Below, piece after piece: positions 1-13,144 of a DNA stretch of 64,000 bases; the first letter of the stretch is position 1; every line of letters starts with the position of its first letter. The notes beneath the pieces were generated by a model. It saw only the letters and a program-made list of their open reading frames with translations, ran no database searches and had not been told where the DNA came from. The stretch covers positions 23,870,001-23,934,000 of the forward strand of contig CM114273.1 in assembly GCA_050084515.1 (NCBI GenBank). Reading direction: 5' to 3'. The position numbers and the translations under genes are program-made. This DNA comes from Blasia pusilla (lineage: Eukaryota; Marchantiophyta; Marchantiopsida; Blasiales).

Positions 1-3000
1 TCGAGCTAACCGTAAGACGTCGAGGTTTTGACATGTTCTGGCTCAGTGCATCCATCTACTTTGTACCATTGCTCTACAACCTTCGAAATTGGGCAACTGT
101 GGGGTTTCAAGTAAGGAACCTCAGGGGCAAAGGTTGGTAAAGTAAATGGGAGGGCTTTTTTGCTTCTTCCTAGAAGAGGAAGTTGCTGTTCTAGTGAGAC
201 TCATGTGCATGTGTTGTTGACACACATGAATTCTTGTGTGGTCATACACCATGTCCTAATAAGTCTTGCGATGCTGTGCAAGACATGTACATTTGCAAGA
301 AAATGTTTGAAGGACAGTTGCATCTTAGCAATTTATGGTATAGGTGATGTGCTTGGCAGTTTATTGTTTTCCAACAGAATATGACACCAAGCTTCCACTG
401 CCCGATTTGTCCACTGCTTGCAGCAAATGGGCTAGCATACTAGTCCCTAAACCATCTTGCTAGAACTGGGGAGAGAAAACTTCATGCTCGCCTTTCTCAA
501 GCTCTGTTTTTGGACTTTGACAGGTGGTTCCTTTGCTTGCAGGTCGCACACTATCTAGTAATGCGGAGGGGGTTACTCACGTGCTATACATGCGTTTCCC
601 CACCAAAGGGGCACTTACCGAGTATCTGAGGGACAAGTACCGTGTTGACATTTCACTTAAGTACATCGTGCCATTCTTCCATGTACGTATATTTGGTCTG
701 TCACTGAGATGCACCTGAGTAGTTGTCCAAAGCTGAATGACGTTATCATATTAAACAAGGTGTGGATGGTGCAATTTTCCTAGCTACTTTCGGATGTATT
801 TCTTTTGGTTGTTTTGTTCAAGCAAGAGTTGCATGTGTCGTGAATCTGGTTGACCGTTCTGGGTGTGTTGAAACCCTCCGTTTCGTGGGCATTCTTTAGA
901 TGGTTTCAAACAAAGAAAGAGAGAACTGAGATACATCGGATTCCTTTCCTGTCTATTTGATAAGGTTCGGGATTATCTTTTCGTTTTGATAACAGAGGGA
1001 AGGGTCTTACTACTCCTCGAGCGAGCAAAACCTAGAGCAAGAAATGACAAATTTTGAGGTGGCTATGTTCAGGGAGAGCTCGTATGTGATTTTGAGGTCG
1101 AAATGGAAAGAGAACTATGTGATTTATCGGGTCTGTATCGAGAGGGTGAGGTATATGACATCACCCTTTGCCTGATGGTTCAAATTTTTGAAGCAAAGTT
1201 TGAGATTTGCTGTCGAATTCGTTTCTTTGTATTGAAAGTTTATTTTCATCGATTTTCCACAAGATTCACAGCAGATGCTTGACTTGTCATCTGTGCTGGG
1301 AATTCTTTTGTGGGGCTTGTTGTTACCATTGCAGAAATTCAAGCATGGGTTGGAACATCTGGAGCTCTTCAAGACTAAGGAAGATGCATCTCCTTCTGAA
1401 GTTGAAGATATGCTGCACGCCTTGTCAGAGTTGCCTGAAAAGTTGGAGACGAGTGTTGTACAGCTGACAGCAGGTGACAACCATCTTTAATCACTTCAGA
1501 TGTCTCATCCAAAAATTCTGTTGATCCTATAACAGTGATTTATACTTCCGAAACTATACAATGTATTGTTTGAAGAGTTTTTGCAACTATGGATGATGGC
1601 CTTGCCAGAGTTTTCTGGTCCTTCCAGATCCAGGCTCATGGTTTGGGATCTGTTTATCTTTTTGTTCGCAAGGTTTGCTGATTGTTGGGTAGTGAATTGC
1701 CCAAAACTGTCACATGTGTACTCAAGATAGGTTGTAAGCCCTAAATTTTTATTTTTTTGGTTTGGGTGGTTTTTGTTTGTAATGTATGGTAGTAACATCC
1801 AAAACTTATGTAAGCGCTTAAGCCTGGAAATGTATTGCATGGCTTTCCGGTGGGAACACACTCGTGGATTCCAGTAGTACGGAAGTCCTGAATTAGTCAA
1901 AGATGTGGAAGTAATTGTTCAACTTAAGATTCTTTTGCCAAAACCATCATAACATAAATTTAGAAGGAAACTAGTTTGGATAGAACCAACCAAGACTCTG
2001 GTGAAGGGACCACAACTTGGTTACTTCACCAAAGGATGTGTTTTCAATTCAGTGAAAGTAGTTTCTGCTCTAGCACTCTCAGGCTATATTGTTTATAGCA
2101 AAGCAGTTTTCAAGTATCCTTATTTCTTGTTTATTAAGTAAAACAGTGGCCCTTGAGACATGAGAGTGTATACGGATTAAGTAGTGCCTACCAGAGCCTT
2201 GTGACCAGAGATCATGGGAGACACGAGAGAGTGAAGATATAGTAAATGTTGAGGTTGACAGAGCTTAAATTCAAGAAAGATGGTTGAATCGTGTCTACAG
2301 GATGAAAGTACAGGAAGACGGTGACTTAATGAATGCTGGAATTCACCTAAAATTGATCTAGGGTTTGATTTATCCCACCTTTCCTGCACACCTTTCGCAG
2401 GAATTTAGAGCATATGAAGAGCTGAATACCAAAATCCATGGGACTCCAGGGAAAAAGCTCCCAAAAGAGGTTTTCATAGGTCAAAATCCAAGTGCAAAGT
2501 GGCACAATGGAATGTCAACTTAAGCTATGAATTCGAATGATTAGTCTCAGCTTTCCTGTAGCATCTTATTGACAATTCTGGTCTGTGGGCCTGGGGCCAT
2601 AAAGAGTATGAATGCATCCACATATTTTTGTCAAGAGATGAGAGGGATTTATTAAAGTTGTGGTACTCAAGTTGCTTGTTCTGTCACAATTATCCACATA
2701 GAAAGTATACTTTTCTGAAGTTTTCACACTTCGTGTTATGGAACCTGATTTTTCATGCATAATACTCAGTGTACAGAGAAGTTTTGTCGTCCCCATGGAA
2801 GAAGTCTCCAAAGACTGTCTATTTCTTGCTTTCCAACAAAGCAATTGGTGGGTAGCCATTATTAATGATTCTGTTATGGTGTTTGGCAGGTGCTAACTAC
2901 ACACCAAGACAGAAGTATACACATGGACTGGTGGTGCGCCTGCCTTCAGGTAGCTGACATTTTTAAACCCATTGAAGCAGTTTCGGTTGTTTAGATAGAT

Positions 3001-3819
3001 ACATGTGGTGGTTCGAATATGGGTGGTTTAAATTTTGCACTTGAAAATGGCTCTATCCATATTGACAGTGGTCCTCTGGCGAGAACCTGAGATGAATGTC
3101 AGTTAACTGTTGCAGTGCTAATGACAATGTGGAATAATTGCATCTTTTTTGATCATTACAATTTGTTTAAGCTCACCTAAAGATGTTCAATTTTTGGGAA
3201 GTTGAATCATTAAAAATTGGTCTCCTGTAATTCGCGGAGATCTCGTTGTCTTCAAAACGAAAATCTGATCACCTCTCTGTAGATTTGCATTTCCAGACTG
3301 ACAGACTTACTGACATGCATTGGTGGAAGAATCGTCTATTTAGGCTCATCACTCTTGCACTGGATTAGCAAGCAAGGACCCTGATGGTCAAAAATCTAAA
3401 GATGGGAAAAACTACAATGTTTCTAATAAGATGTGTGGGCTACAGCTGAAGCTTTGGAATCGTTTCTCCATGATCCTGCATATCAAGAAGTAAGCTCCTG
3501 ACTTAAAGTTTGTGCCTTGCATTCCACTTGGATCTGTGGTGAGGTGGACAAGCGGGCCCTATTATGCCTTGTGTGAATATGTGAGTTGGCTGAAACATGC
3601 CATTGTGTAGCATGATCAGAGTAGGTCACCATTTTGCACTGTCCGTTATCATCTGCATCCAATATGGTGAGCATCTTTGATTTTTTCCTTAAATCTCTTT
3701 GTTTCCCCTCTTGCTCCCAGATTCTTGAGAGATTTGCTGCCATCTTGGATGACCACTTCAGAGCGGATTATCTGACTGATGAATCTCTCGCAAGACTCGA
3801 TGAGCCTTACTCACGGTAA
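1..3819 (+). CDS. Two-domain stress-response A/B-barrel (Dabb) protein, 5'-truncated by window edge
   Basis: Spliced gene; the first exons lie left of the window. Exons supported by GT/AG sites and consistent phase are <1-11, 524-682, 1073-1150, 1335-1473, 2890-2949, 3446-3489 and 3721-3819, ending in TAA (about 195 residues visible). Domain 1 retains its C-terminal half: GVTHVLYMRFPTKGALTEYL, then KYIVPFFH, then strand CDFEVEME (exon 1073-1150). Domain 2 begins GLEHLELFKTKEDASPSEVE, continues YTHGLVVRLPS and AEALESFLHDPAYQE, and ends DHFRADYL. These match the Dabb ferredoxin-like fold of plant HS1/UP3-type proteins, which dimerise into a barrel; their biochemical role is poorly defined. Tandem Dabb domains are known in the UP3 group. 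The stop at 3817-3819 overlaps a GTAAG donor-like site, so a further exon is possible. Exon calls are by eye; family assignment is firm. Confidence 0.82.
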
Positions 3820-4512
3820 GTCACAAGGCGTACAGTCTGGATTGGCAGAATGGACTAGATTCCTATGGAGTAATTGGTAATTCAGGTGGACTATCACAGG
3901 TGGATAGGGACATAGCTAAGGATTTGATCAGTCAAGCAAAAAATAGGAGTATCTGTTTGCATCACATCCCACATCATGGGTTTCAAAAGCTCCCCAGGAG
4001 TCTCCTTAAACTTGAGTAAATTGCGTATTATAGCAGCTCAGAGTAAGTCACAATTTCTACAAGCACGATACCAGCGATGTTTGTTGCACAAACCTTGTGC
4101 ACGAGTTTGAAAATCAAGAGACGGCCCTCTATGGAGGAGTGGTGCTACCTGTATTGAAAGTTCTGCGATTGGGGCTTTTCACGCATGGAGGAAATGTGAC
4201 CGAAGAATGCAATTCACTCCAAGCTCTTCTTATTCTGTGGACCAAGGATAGCTCCAGATGCCGCCGCAATATCTAACCCCGTTACAGTCCATCCTTTATG
4301 CACGGTCTCCAATCTCTGAGTCGTAACTGGGTGAGCCGTCGTTCAAATTCCATGGGAGTTCCTTCTCAGGAACATCACCAATCATCCTGTCTGTTAATCT
4401 GCAATGGCCTGTCTCAATTTTTTTACTGAGGAGCCTTAAAATCTTGGTAGCACTCTCTCAAATCAAACAAGGGCATTGTGCCACGGTTTGGTGAAAGGCA
4501 TTCTGTCTGCAA
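3820..4512. other. 3' flank of the Dabb gene, no second gene seen
   Basis: Probably includes the 3' UTR of the upstream gene. All frames are closed at short intervals and I recognise no domain, RNA gene or strong polyadenylation signal. Confidence 0.5.
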
Positions 4513-4650
4513 TGTCACGCCCAGATCCCCTAGGCTAGGTAAGAATGCCCCCACATAGCGAGGTCGTATGCAAGGGCTCATTGGTTTTTACGCTAATGTA
4601 ACTGCTGATCAAGCCGTTCTGTGTTGAGATTTATATTGGTATCAGAGGCT
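4513..4650 (+). repeat. Orphan LTR 3' end with tRNA-iMet primer-binding site
   Basis: The stretch opens with TGTCACGCCCAGATCCCC, a start typical of plant gypsy LTRs. It runs to TGGTATCAGAGGCT at 4637-4650, which matches the first 11 bases of the plant initiator-tRNA primer-binding site (TGGTATCAGAGCC). No gag or pol homology follows, so this is a relic: an LTR end plus the first bases of an internal region. The left boundary is the first recognisable base, not a verified LTR terminus. Confidence 0.55.
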
Positions 4651-5304
4651 CAAATATTGCTGTTCACGAGTCGTGTGTATGAAGTGAGATGACTATGGAT
4701 GATGTGAAGAAAGTTTGCGTCAATTCTTGTCCCGCCTCGTGTTTCTTCACTCCAAAGAAAAGTTTTGCTGATACTTGCATGGGTTATTTACCCCAAAGAA
4801 AAGTTTTGATGGCTCCAGTTAGAGTGCATCCAAACGCATCGAAGTCTGACCCATGTCATTAATCTGAGCAGTAGAACTGTCAATTTTGATGCCGAGCCTA
4901 CATTACTTCCCTGAACTGCCTCGGAGTTTTCACTCTCCCGGTGATGGCATACCATGCGAACGAATGGAGCGTAAAGTTTGATGCTCTTGATATCTTTCGA
5001 TGGAGGTTCACTGTCTTTATATAAAGATGAGAGCGCACAGTCTCTTGATGGATGGGAGGACAGGTATTATATCGTGGCGCCACGAGAATCCAGACGCCCA
5101 ACCTTGCCACTTCGGGATGGTGCTGTCCTCAGCGTAGAATATTTATTAAACGAATGGAAAGGTGTTGTTCTTCTCTAGATGCAACTGTTAGTCTACAAAA
5201 GTTTTGTCCTGCTGAAGTTCATTAATCGCGTCTCTACTGGGCGGGTGTGGCCTCCACGCACTACCATAGACCCCGCGCCCTGGTTGGACGGTGCTTGTAG
5301 GAAG

Positions 5305-5342
5305 AAAGGAAGAGAGAGAAGGAGAGAGAGAGAGAGAGAGGA
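5305..5342. repeat. GA microsatellite
   Basis: Mostly AG dinucleotides with a few interruptions. GA runs are common in plant core promoters and 5' UTRs, but no open gene follows closely. Confidence 0.8.
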
Positions 5343-6476
5343 GACAGTGTCCATGAGTACAGATCCGACGATGAAGTTTTCTGTACATTTACCGACCTCT
5401 CCCGGATGTTTGGGTCGGGTGAATTGACAAACATGTCTAGAGTGCCTGTGAAACTATCCATGCCAACGGAGAATAGAGGATTGATTCGGATCACGTCGAA
5501 GGACTCAAAGAAGGTGGGGTGAGATAGGGGTTTAGAGTCGGTACAGCTGTACGGCGAGAATGTCTCTCAGCTCAAAAAGCTTGGGAGCAATTGGTGGTTG
5601 AAGCGCGATACAGCTGTGACCTCGGGGATTTCCATCCCCTCGAAGCCGGTGGTTGAAAGAGAGAAAGAAAGAAAGCGAGCGAGCGAGCAGTAGTGACATG
5701 TACGGATGAACAAGAAACAAGAAGAAAGAATGCGTAGCTAAGATGGCCCAGGCCTGCGAGTTTACCCTCGGTAGAAATCGTGGAAAGTAGTGTACGCGTG
5801 CATTTCAGTCGTGTGCACACTCGACAATCTAAGATCAGGTTTCGCAATACATGCGAAAATGACGACGAACCGAAGTTTGGAACGCTCGGTTTACTCGTCA
5901 AAATTTCTCTTCCTCATGTCATGAATAGATTTGCAAAGCCAGACTTGCGCCGCTCATGTACGTTCACACTGTTACAGATAGATGATCCAAATCATGCACG
6001 GAAACCGAGCAGTAGCGGTTGTTGAAGTGGCAGCAACAGCACCAGGAGGACGAGGAGGACGAGGACGCAGTCTAGTATCTGCAAAGAAGCTCCTCTGGTC
6101 GTGCCTCTCGTACATAACTCGGGATTCGACCTCGAAAGGCAATTCACCTTCCACAAGGCGCGTTGCACTCACGAGAATCGGCTCCATGGGAGATCCAGAG
6201 GATGTCTAGTACAGCGAGCGTCAGAGATCTAGTTCGCTGGTCCGGCGTGCTGCCCCCTGTCTCCACACATTCCTCGTACAATGGGGCTCGGAAATCCAGC
6301 CAGTGCATGAGCTATCCAACCAGCATCCCCCTATAGGTCACCTGCATCTCGTCTCCATTGGCTTCTGCAGAAACTGCCGACCCTCTACAGGAATCAACAT
6401 GCACAGGAAATGCATACCCAACTTCTAGAGTCTCTCACGCGCGAGGGCTGGAGGTGCATTCATTCAGGTTCCCTCA

Positions 6477-6532
6477 TCGAATCGAATCGAATCGAATGGA
6501 ATGGAATGGAATGGAACGGAATAGAATAGAAC
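6477..6532. repeat. GAATN pentamer microsatellite
   Basis: Starts as ATCGA units (four in a row), then changes to ATGGA units, then to degenerate ACGGA/ATAGA units. This shows stepwise array growth with drift. Confidence 0.85.
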
Positions 6533-6740
6533 CTCGACCTCTGATTCTTTCTCCGTTTCGTATCTCATGTGAGTGAGTGAGGCTCTTGGATTCTTGGGCT
6601 TTCTCTGAAGAGAAAACCTCTCAAGCTTATGCTTTAAATTCCGATGGAAATGGAAAGGTTCCAACACTTCATATTGTGGTTGGCATCAGTTCTTAGCTCG
6701 TGCTTTAAATTCTGATGGAAACGGAAAGGCTCTTACCATC

Positions 6741-6882
6741 ATAGTTTCACATGACAATCATGCCAACCTAGTTAATTGTGGAACAAAGTTTGAAAGTTCG
6801 AGAGGATCTTACACTTCATAGTTTCATATAACAATCATGCCAACCTAGGTAATTGTGGAACAAAGTTTGAAAGTTAGAGAGG
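6741..6882. repeat. Imperfect tandem duplication, offset 77 bp
   Basis: The segment starting ATAGTTTCAC at 6741 recurs at 6818 with few changes: both carry ACAATCATGCCAACCTAG and then AATTGTGGAACAAAGTTTGA. A weaker earlier relative containing GCTTTAAATTC and GATGGAAA lies near 6630-6730. Confidence 0.75.
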
Positions 6883-7834
6883 AGAAGAATTTTGGTTACT
6901 ATTAATGATCCGACTTGGATACGTATAGTTATTATTCTACTTGGTGAAGTAAGTGTTATATTATCATCACGTCTTTGTTTAAACTAATAATCCTTTTTGG
7001 AATAATTGCTTGGTGGAACTTTGTTTTACCAAGGAAATCGTGGCATGAAGCACGTGTACGTGGGAGGATTGGTTTCTCAAGATGTCTTTTATGAAAAAAC
7101 ACTTTGACACGAGTCTTTTCAAAAACATTCGTGGCCCAATCTAGTGTGGAAAAATGATTGGAAATCATCCAAAGAGTGCATTTAGAATTGTCTTGCTAGT
7201 TACTCTTGATGTGAAGATGTTTGGATATTAAGTCACCGGAGAAAAAGAGTAGAAGTCAGACATTAATTCCATAGTCATTCTAAGTTGAGATCTAACTTGG
7301 GTTTTGTGAAGAAATTGGATACATAGGGGCAACCGAAATAACAGCGGAAAATTTGGAATTTAAGCTATGTAATTTAGGATTCCAAGATCAACTAATTAGA
7401 TATCCATATTATATAATTAAAAATAAAGGAAGATTATTTTAAGGTGGAAAGTATTTCTAGTACGAGAGAAGTTTTATGCTGAAATGGAAGAGTGAGATAA
7501 TATCTCCTTATCTTTTACAAATTAAAATTTCCATAAATGAAAGTGCATTTCTTTCCTTGAACTGGGGGTAAAAGAAACTTGACATGTGTTCTAAGACTTC
7601 ATTGCACAAGCACATGCACTAGATAACAAGAATAACATTTCTTCACTATACGAAGGCTTATATGACATGGGGAAAAAGCGAGGGAAAAGTTATGTTGTTT
7701 ACTTTCAAACTTAACGAGTCAAATTTTTTTTTTTTTTTGTGGATGTTGATATAAAGACAAACAAAGTGAAAGGAGAAACTATACGTTTACGTCCACAAGG
7801 TTAAGGAGGGAAAAGTCCGAATGGCTTAAGGGAC

Positions 7835-7910
7835 ATATTTCTACCAACGCAATATTTCATTTTTTTAGGCGTACGACTAAAAAAATGGAATATTGCGTTG
7901 GTAGAAATAT
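7835..7910. repeat. Near-perfect 33-bp inverted repeat (hairpin)
   Basis: Arms 7835-7867 and 7878-7910 are complementary over 33 bases with one mismatch; the loop is the 10 bases GGCGTACGAC. As RNA from either strand this folds into a long stem. It could be a small MITE, a hairpin-RNA source or a recent inverted duplication. No flanking target-site duplication was evident. Confidence 0.8.
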
Positions 7911-9965
7911 ATGGAGCTAGAGGCATACTTTCTGTATGCATAAATGTGAAAAGAAGTAGCATAGATGAGTGGCAAGGTCCTCAGAGTTGCGAGGGATCGA
8001 TGAGGTAAAAGCACATAGAGCGCTACCAGACAGGAATAATATAGACTTGTAGAACCAATGATCCCCTCACCAAAAATAACCTAAAGGAAGTGTAAAGTAA
8101 TTTAGTCTCGATCAGGAAACTCGAATATATATGTAGTCACTTCGTATGAAAATTTCAAACAAATAACCCTACTCCTCTCAATCCGTAAATCCATCAAGTC
8201 CTTTAGTTGTTGCTCTCACCCATCTTTTGGCACACGTGGTTTGCAAATCTACCCATGTTATTTGTAACGTTCATTTATGTTAGCCTAGAAAACGTCTACT
8301 TACTCTTGGATTGAAACTTTGAACTAAAAACTTTCAAACTTCCCTCGGTGACAAATGCACATAATTTTTAAAGATTATTTGAAAATACGCAAATACGAAG
8401 GTGTTGAAAAATAAAATTACGTATATATCTGACGGGGGTGGTTATTACTCTTTTCGAGTGAAAATTTGGATAGCAGTGGAGATGTAATAATATAAAATGG
8501 AGAAGAATTTCGGTACGAGCGTCCGGAGTGGTCCAAATGGTGGTAGAATAAATATGAGCTTACACCGATGTGCTCACAAATATCACGACACCCGTCAATT
8601 CTACACCATCAGCATAGGCCGAGCTCGGGGGCCGGGGCAGGCTCTCTCCGGTAGGCAGGCAGCGCACTGCCCTGCGCTGCAGTGCGGTGCAGAGCGAGAG
8701 CGGAGATTGTGGGGGAGAGGAAGAAAGAACGAACGAACGGAGGGGCCAGCAAAAGCAGCAGTCGGTCGGATATGACGGTGAGGGTTGCAGGTGAGAGTAG
8801 AGCGGAAGACATAAAAGGCAGCCTGTCCTGTGAATTCTCACGTGCCTGGCACGGACATCACGTGCAAGCTCCTGCCCCGCGACGCGCTCGCGAATTTTGT
8901 GCGCCATTCGCGTCCGCTTCTCGAGTCCAACTTCGCTGTGTCCACTCCGAAACGCAACTCATCCATTCATTCATGCGGACCTTTCAGGCGACCAAGCGAT
9001 TCGCGGATCGCCGTCCAGTTGGTGCGAGCATGTCTCCATTCGCGGAGCGACGACCAGTAGGTGCAAGCGCTTCATTCATGGCCTTCTCGCCTCTAGCCGC
9101 ACCGGGAATCTAGACGTAGGAGAGCCCGGTCCATTCCTGGACCAATCGATGGGTTTCCCGGGCAGCACTTACACTGTCGTGAGGCGAGGAGATCTTCGCT
9201 GTTGCGGTGGGGCCGGAACTCACCACGTCGTCGGTGTCTGCTGCGCTCGCCTCGGCCCGACTCGACTGGACTCGCCTCTACTCGACTCAGCACCATGCTC
9301 AACGGCCGTCGTTTCTTTTCTTTTCTTCTCCTTTGGGCCGGAATTGCGTGACTTCATGTCGGGTGGGGTGGATGGGGCGGTGCTATGTGCATCGATTATT
9401 GAAGCGTCGGGGTGATCTTAATCCGTAGGGCTTGGACATTCATGCGTCGCGCCGGCCGCCTGCTGCGGTGGTATCATTCCGGAAGGACAGCGCTGCCTGC
9501 TCGCGATGAGCAGGCAGCGCCATCGATCCGGAGTTCCGACCACACAGGATCTGGAATGGGGTGCCTGAAGACGGGTTATTGAAAATGAACCACCGCGCGT
9601 CTGTCATATTCGCAGGCACTTGTCGCCGAATGCATGCGGCGAACGGAGAGACAGGAATTAGATTCCTAGTCCGCGGGAAGCTTAGAGGGATCCGTATGCG
9701 TGACATTGCATCCAACAGGCACATCCAAATTTCAAACATTTCGGTTTCTGTTTCCCACGGAGGAGATTTTTTCATATCGTAGTCCGAGTCACACACATGA
9801 AAGACGCACGAACCGGTGTCTCTCTCGAACGTGGGTCATCCATTGCCCTGGAGTTGAGGCCCCCCAGAGAGATACTAGAGCAAGCCGCTCCGAGAAGACT
9901 GGTTTACGGAGACCAGCACAAGTTTTAATAAGCGAATCTATAAATACCAACTAGTTGAACGAAAA
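7911..9965. other. No confident gene; GC-rich island 8.6-9.4 kb
   Basis: 7911-8480 is AT-rich and featureless. 8600-9400 is GC-rich with overlapping open frames on both strands. A plus-strand frame at 8682-9113 contains two copies of a segment reading F-A-(D/E)-R-R-P-V-G-A-S, but its composition is Arg/Ser/Ala-biased with no known domain. ATAAAAGGC at about 8811-8819 is TATA-like. I treat this as a promoter or untranslated region at best. Confidence 0.35.
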
Positions 9966-10036
9966 GAAGAGTCAAGCCTCGATGAACAGCGGGTGATGCA
10001 AAACCCATCGAGGGGGGACTCAAAGAGTCGAAACAA
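9966..10036 (-). repeat. Dispersed short structured motif, copy A
   Basis: Read on the minus strand: GACTCTTTGAGTC, a C-run, then GATGGGTTTTGCATC. Each block is a small stem-loop. Related copies lie at 21951-22032 and 51781-51826. Confidence 0.6.
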
Positions 10037-13000
10037 TGGTGCTGCTGTGAGCAGCGAGATTCAAAGCTTAGGCAGTAGGAATGCATGGAAATGAAGGCAC
10101 CGACATCTATGATTGATGTCCACGAAACCGATCGCACCGCTCCCGCTCCCGCCGTGGCTGCGGGAGCCAGGACTCGCTCTTCTACAGTGGGGTGGAAATC
10201 GTCAGCGAACCAAATCTTCTAAATCTTGGTTCTAGTGTCAGTCAGCTCTACGGTGTGGTGTATAAAAGGCACGGAATAGTCTGGGATTGAGCTCCGAGGA
10301 TAGCACAGTTGCCCATTCCGTCATCTGACTTTTCTCCTGCGCATCATTCGTGATGTCAGCGACGTAAGACGCAGAAGCAGAGCTACAGTAAGTTTAATTT
10401 GTCCGAGTTTCTATCCGCGTGATCGGGAACAACCACAGCAGTAAGTTTAGATGTGTGTCTACTGTCCTTGTCTGGGTACACAACAATCAGCAATTGATGT
10501 TGGACTTTTAGTAGTAACGGCTATGTCCCGGCGCTGCATTAAGTATCAGGACCCTTTCCAGCACACAATTTCCGCCACCGTTAGCCAGGCCAGTGCCACT
10601 CTCGTGAACACAAATCAAATCCAGCTGCGTCGATGTTCAAATGGACAGGCCTGACGAGACTTGTCATAATTGCTTGACCTACTGCGTTCCTCGCCATAGC
10701 CCCGCGGCCCCATCACGGGCTCGATCTTCTCAATCACTCGAAGCAATCGTAGAAGTCCAGTTCGATTCCATTTGGGAAACAGCACCCGTCATGCCATGCC
10801 AGCTGTGTGGGAGACTTCACCCTCCACGCCACAACACATGAGGCCCTAGGATGAAACGTGAGCAAAAGAGGAGAGTACTAGTGGTAGGACATCCCGTGCC
10901 AAACAGTCCCTGGACTAACCGAAGTCGCCAGCTCGCTCGATTTGCACCGGTCTTGGAAGCACGCACTGCAAACACGGAGAGCGTGCTAGAAAAGAGCTCG
11001 AAAGAATCTTTCAGGCGACACCAACTTTCTCTACGACTTGGGACTGCGGTGGCAGATGATCGACGTGCATCAATCGCTTCTCACGGGAAAAAGAAAAAGC
11101 AATTCACAATTCATAAGATAAATACGCGCTTCCTACGACATCCTGACCCCTGGGAGCGATACCATCAGATAGATACATCCAATACTACTTGCGCCTTGCA
11201 CTGAACCAAGCAAATCGCGCGCTTCATCAATCCTCCACCTCAGTCTCTCTATGTCAACCTAAGAAGCGGAATTGCCGTTCCGATAGGGAAACCTGTACCA
11301 CAGGCGAAGTCCGTCTGCGGATGTGGACATGTACTAAAAATGAACCGGCGGCACACTCTCCATGTCTAAAAGTCTGCTGGTGTGTGTATAGCGAACGTCT
11401 CGGAAAGTGATTTGTGATCACGAAAAAAAGTACGCTGTGAGGGCGGAACAATGTCGAACCCCAAGGGACGTACACGAAGCTTAGTACGTAAGTACCCGGC
11501 CAGGCAGATCGGTGAGACTGTCGTTGGCATGTGGGAGCTCGCTTCAAACTCATCACATGAAGATCGTCGTTACAGGAAGAAACGAACACATAGAAACGGT
11601 AGACGGAAATCAGATGACGATTTCTAAGTAGACTACCCAGTTTTCATTCATCAAGTCAGAGATGGTGGAAGGAAAGGACCGATTTCTAGAGATCACGTGA
11701 TCGACAGTAGTGAGTGGTGAGAAACCACCGGGCCTGATATGGATTTTCAGATATAAAATTATTCACAACATAAATATATGGTTTATCGATCGGCTACACG
11801 TCTAATTGCACAAAGGGAAACCGACGACTGTATGTATGCACGGGAGGTTTGAATCTAGCTAGCTCGTCTCAGGCGTCGGAAATTTACTGAAGTCTGACCA
11901 TAGTCTCAGTATTTGGCGCTTATTATTCCTACTTTTGAAAGAATGATTCAACGGTGTTTTGACGATTTTTAACAGTTTGAAGGTTCGATGTTGCACGCCG
12001 AAATCTAAGCGTTCAGAACGTACGTATATGAAATATCCATCATAATTAATTAACTAGCTAGTAATGTCAGGAAGATGAAGAAACTTCTTCAACTTCTAGA
12101 TGGATAATTGTCACATACTGTAAGTTTTGAAAGCTCTCAGCTCTGCAGCTCTCAAAAACCACACCCGACCGTCTCATGCGACGTCCACAGCCTCCGCTCT
12201 CGTCAAGAATGCAGTCAGCATCCTCCACCCATCGGCGTCCAAAGAGTGTTCTTCTGAAATCTTCGCGATTCTCTCTCTCTCTTCGTGCTCATGTGCTCCA
12301 CCTTCAAATTCGCCTGGGAACTGGCCAAGAAACAAGTTTCCGTTCTCAGGAGTGTGATTCCACAGTAGACACGTCGACCGCCCCGGGAGCGAACTGCGCT
12401 GCATGCCCTTGCTTCACAGTTTCTTTGTTTTTCCTATCCTAGCTGATGATGGGGCAGCTACCTCTCTCTATCTCTTCCTCGGGGGTTTGGCAAATTTTTC
12501 GGGTCGCAAGCTTTGCCTCTACCTCGAATTCTTCCGTTCCTTCCTCTTCCCCGTCCACGGTACCTCACTCCTCTTCAACAAAGTAGAGGCGCCACGTCAC
12601 CCCCCACCAGCTCTAGCGATGGCCCGCGACACGATCGCACGCTCGAGGAGAGCGAAAATTGTCTGGAAAAATTGGTGTGTGTGTGTGTGTTTGTGTATGT
12701 ATGTGTGCAGTGGTCCTCAGCTTCCCAACCCCAACTGCTTTAGATACTACTATTGTAAGACTATAGGCTGGCCATCAAAACATTTCATCTCGTTCTTCTT
12801 CTATCCCCTACAGCTAGTACTTACACTTCTTGCTCGTCCTATTTAGTGAAGGCTGGTCCCATAGACAGGGCCATTCCCTCGAATTTTCAACGATCGGTTG
12901 AATCCACACGGCCGACGGATCCTCGGACGAGACTCTGCAGCGAAGAGAGCTCGTGATATGTAATTCGTTCTTCTGCGCGAGTGATTGCGTAACTCGGAAG

Positions 13001-13144
13001 AATGACGTCCGCCGTGGAACACATTATGCGTCCCGATCCACCCTATGTAGTCTTGTCTCAGAAGGAATCTAAGATCCGAGCAGGACTGGCGTTCTTTGCA
13101 CATTGATCGGGGATAGAACCATTACGATATCCTTGAAGCATCCA
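10037..13144. other. Intergenic DNA with a candidate promoter near 10.26 kb
   Basis: TATAAAAGGC at 10261-10270 resembles a plant TATA box. Downstream on the plus strand, CAGTAAGTTT occurs at about 10386 and 10439 and resembles splice donors, so an unrecognised spliced or non-coding transcript could start here. No open frame in the next 2 kb shows a known domain. A TG-rich microsatellite lies at 12674-12709. Confidence 0.3.
12674..12709. repeat. TG microsatellite
   Basis: Run of GT units degenerating into GTAT units. It lies downstream of the CLE gene, which is transcribed leftward. Confidence 0.85.

Larger units (their letters stand above)
4651..7834. other. Intergenic DNA with GA and GAATN microsatellites
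   Basis: No gene recognised. Contents are a GA-rich microsatellite at 5305-5342, a pentamer array at 6477-6532, and a 77-bp-offset duplication at 6741-6882. Open frames here are short and overlap on both strands, as expected of GC-richer non-coding DNA. Confidence 0.5.

Noticed and set aside
8682-9113. 143-codon frame with a repeated F-A-x-R-R-P-V-G-A-S segment
   Set aside because: Overlapping frames are open on both strands in GC-rich DNA; no domain, no splice context, no signal peptide.
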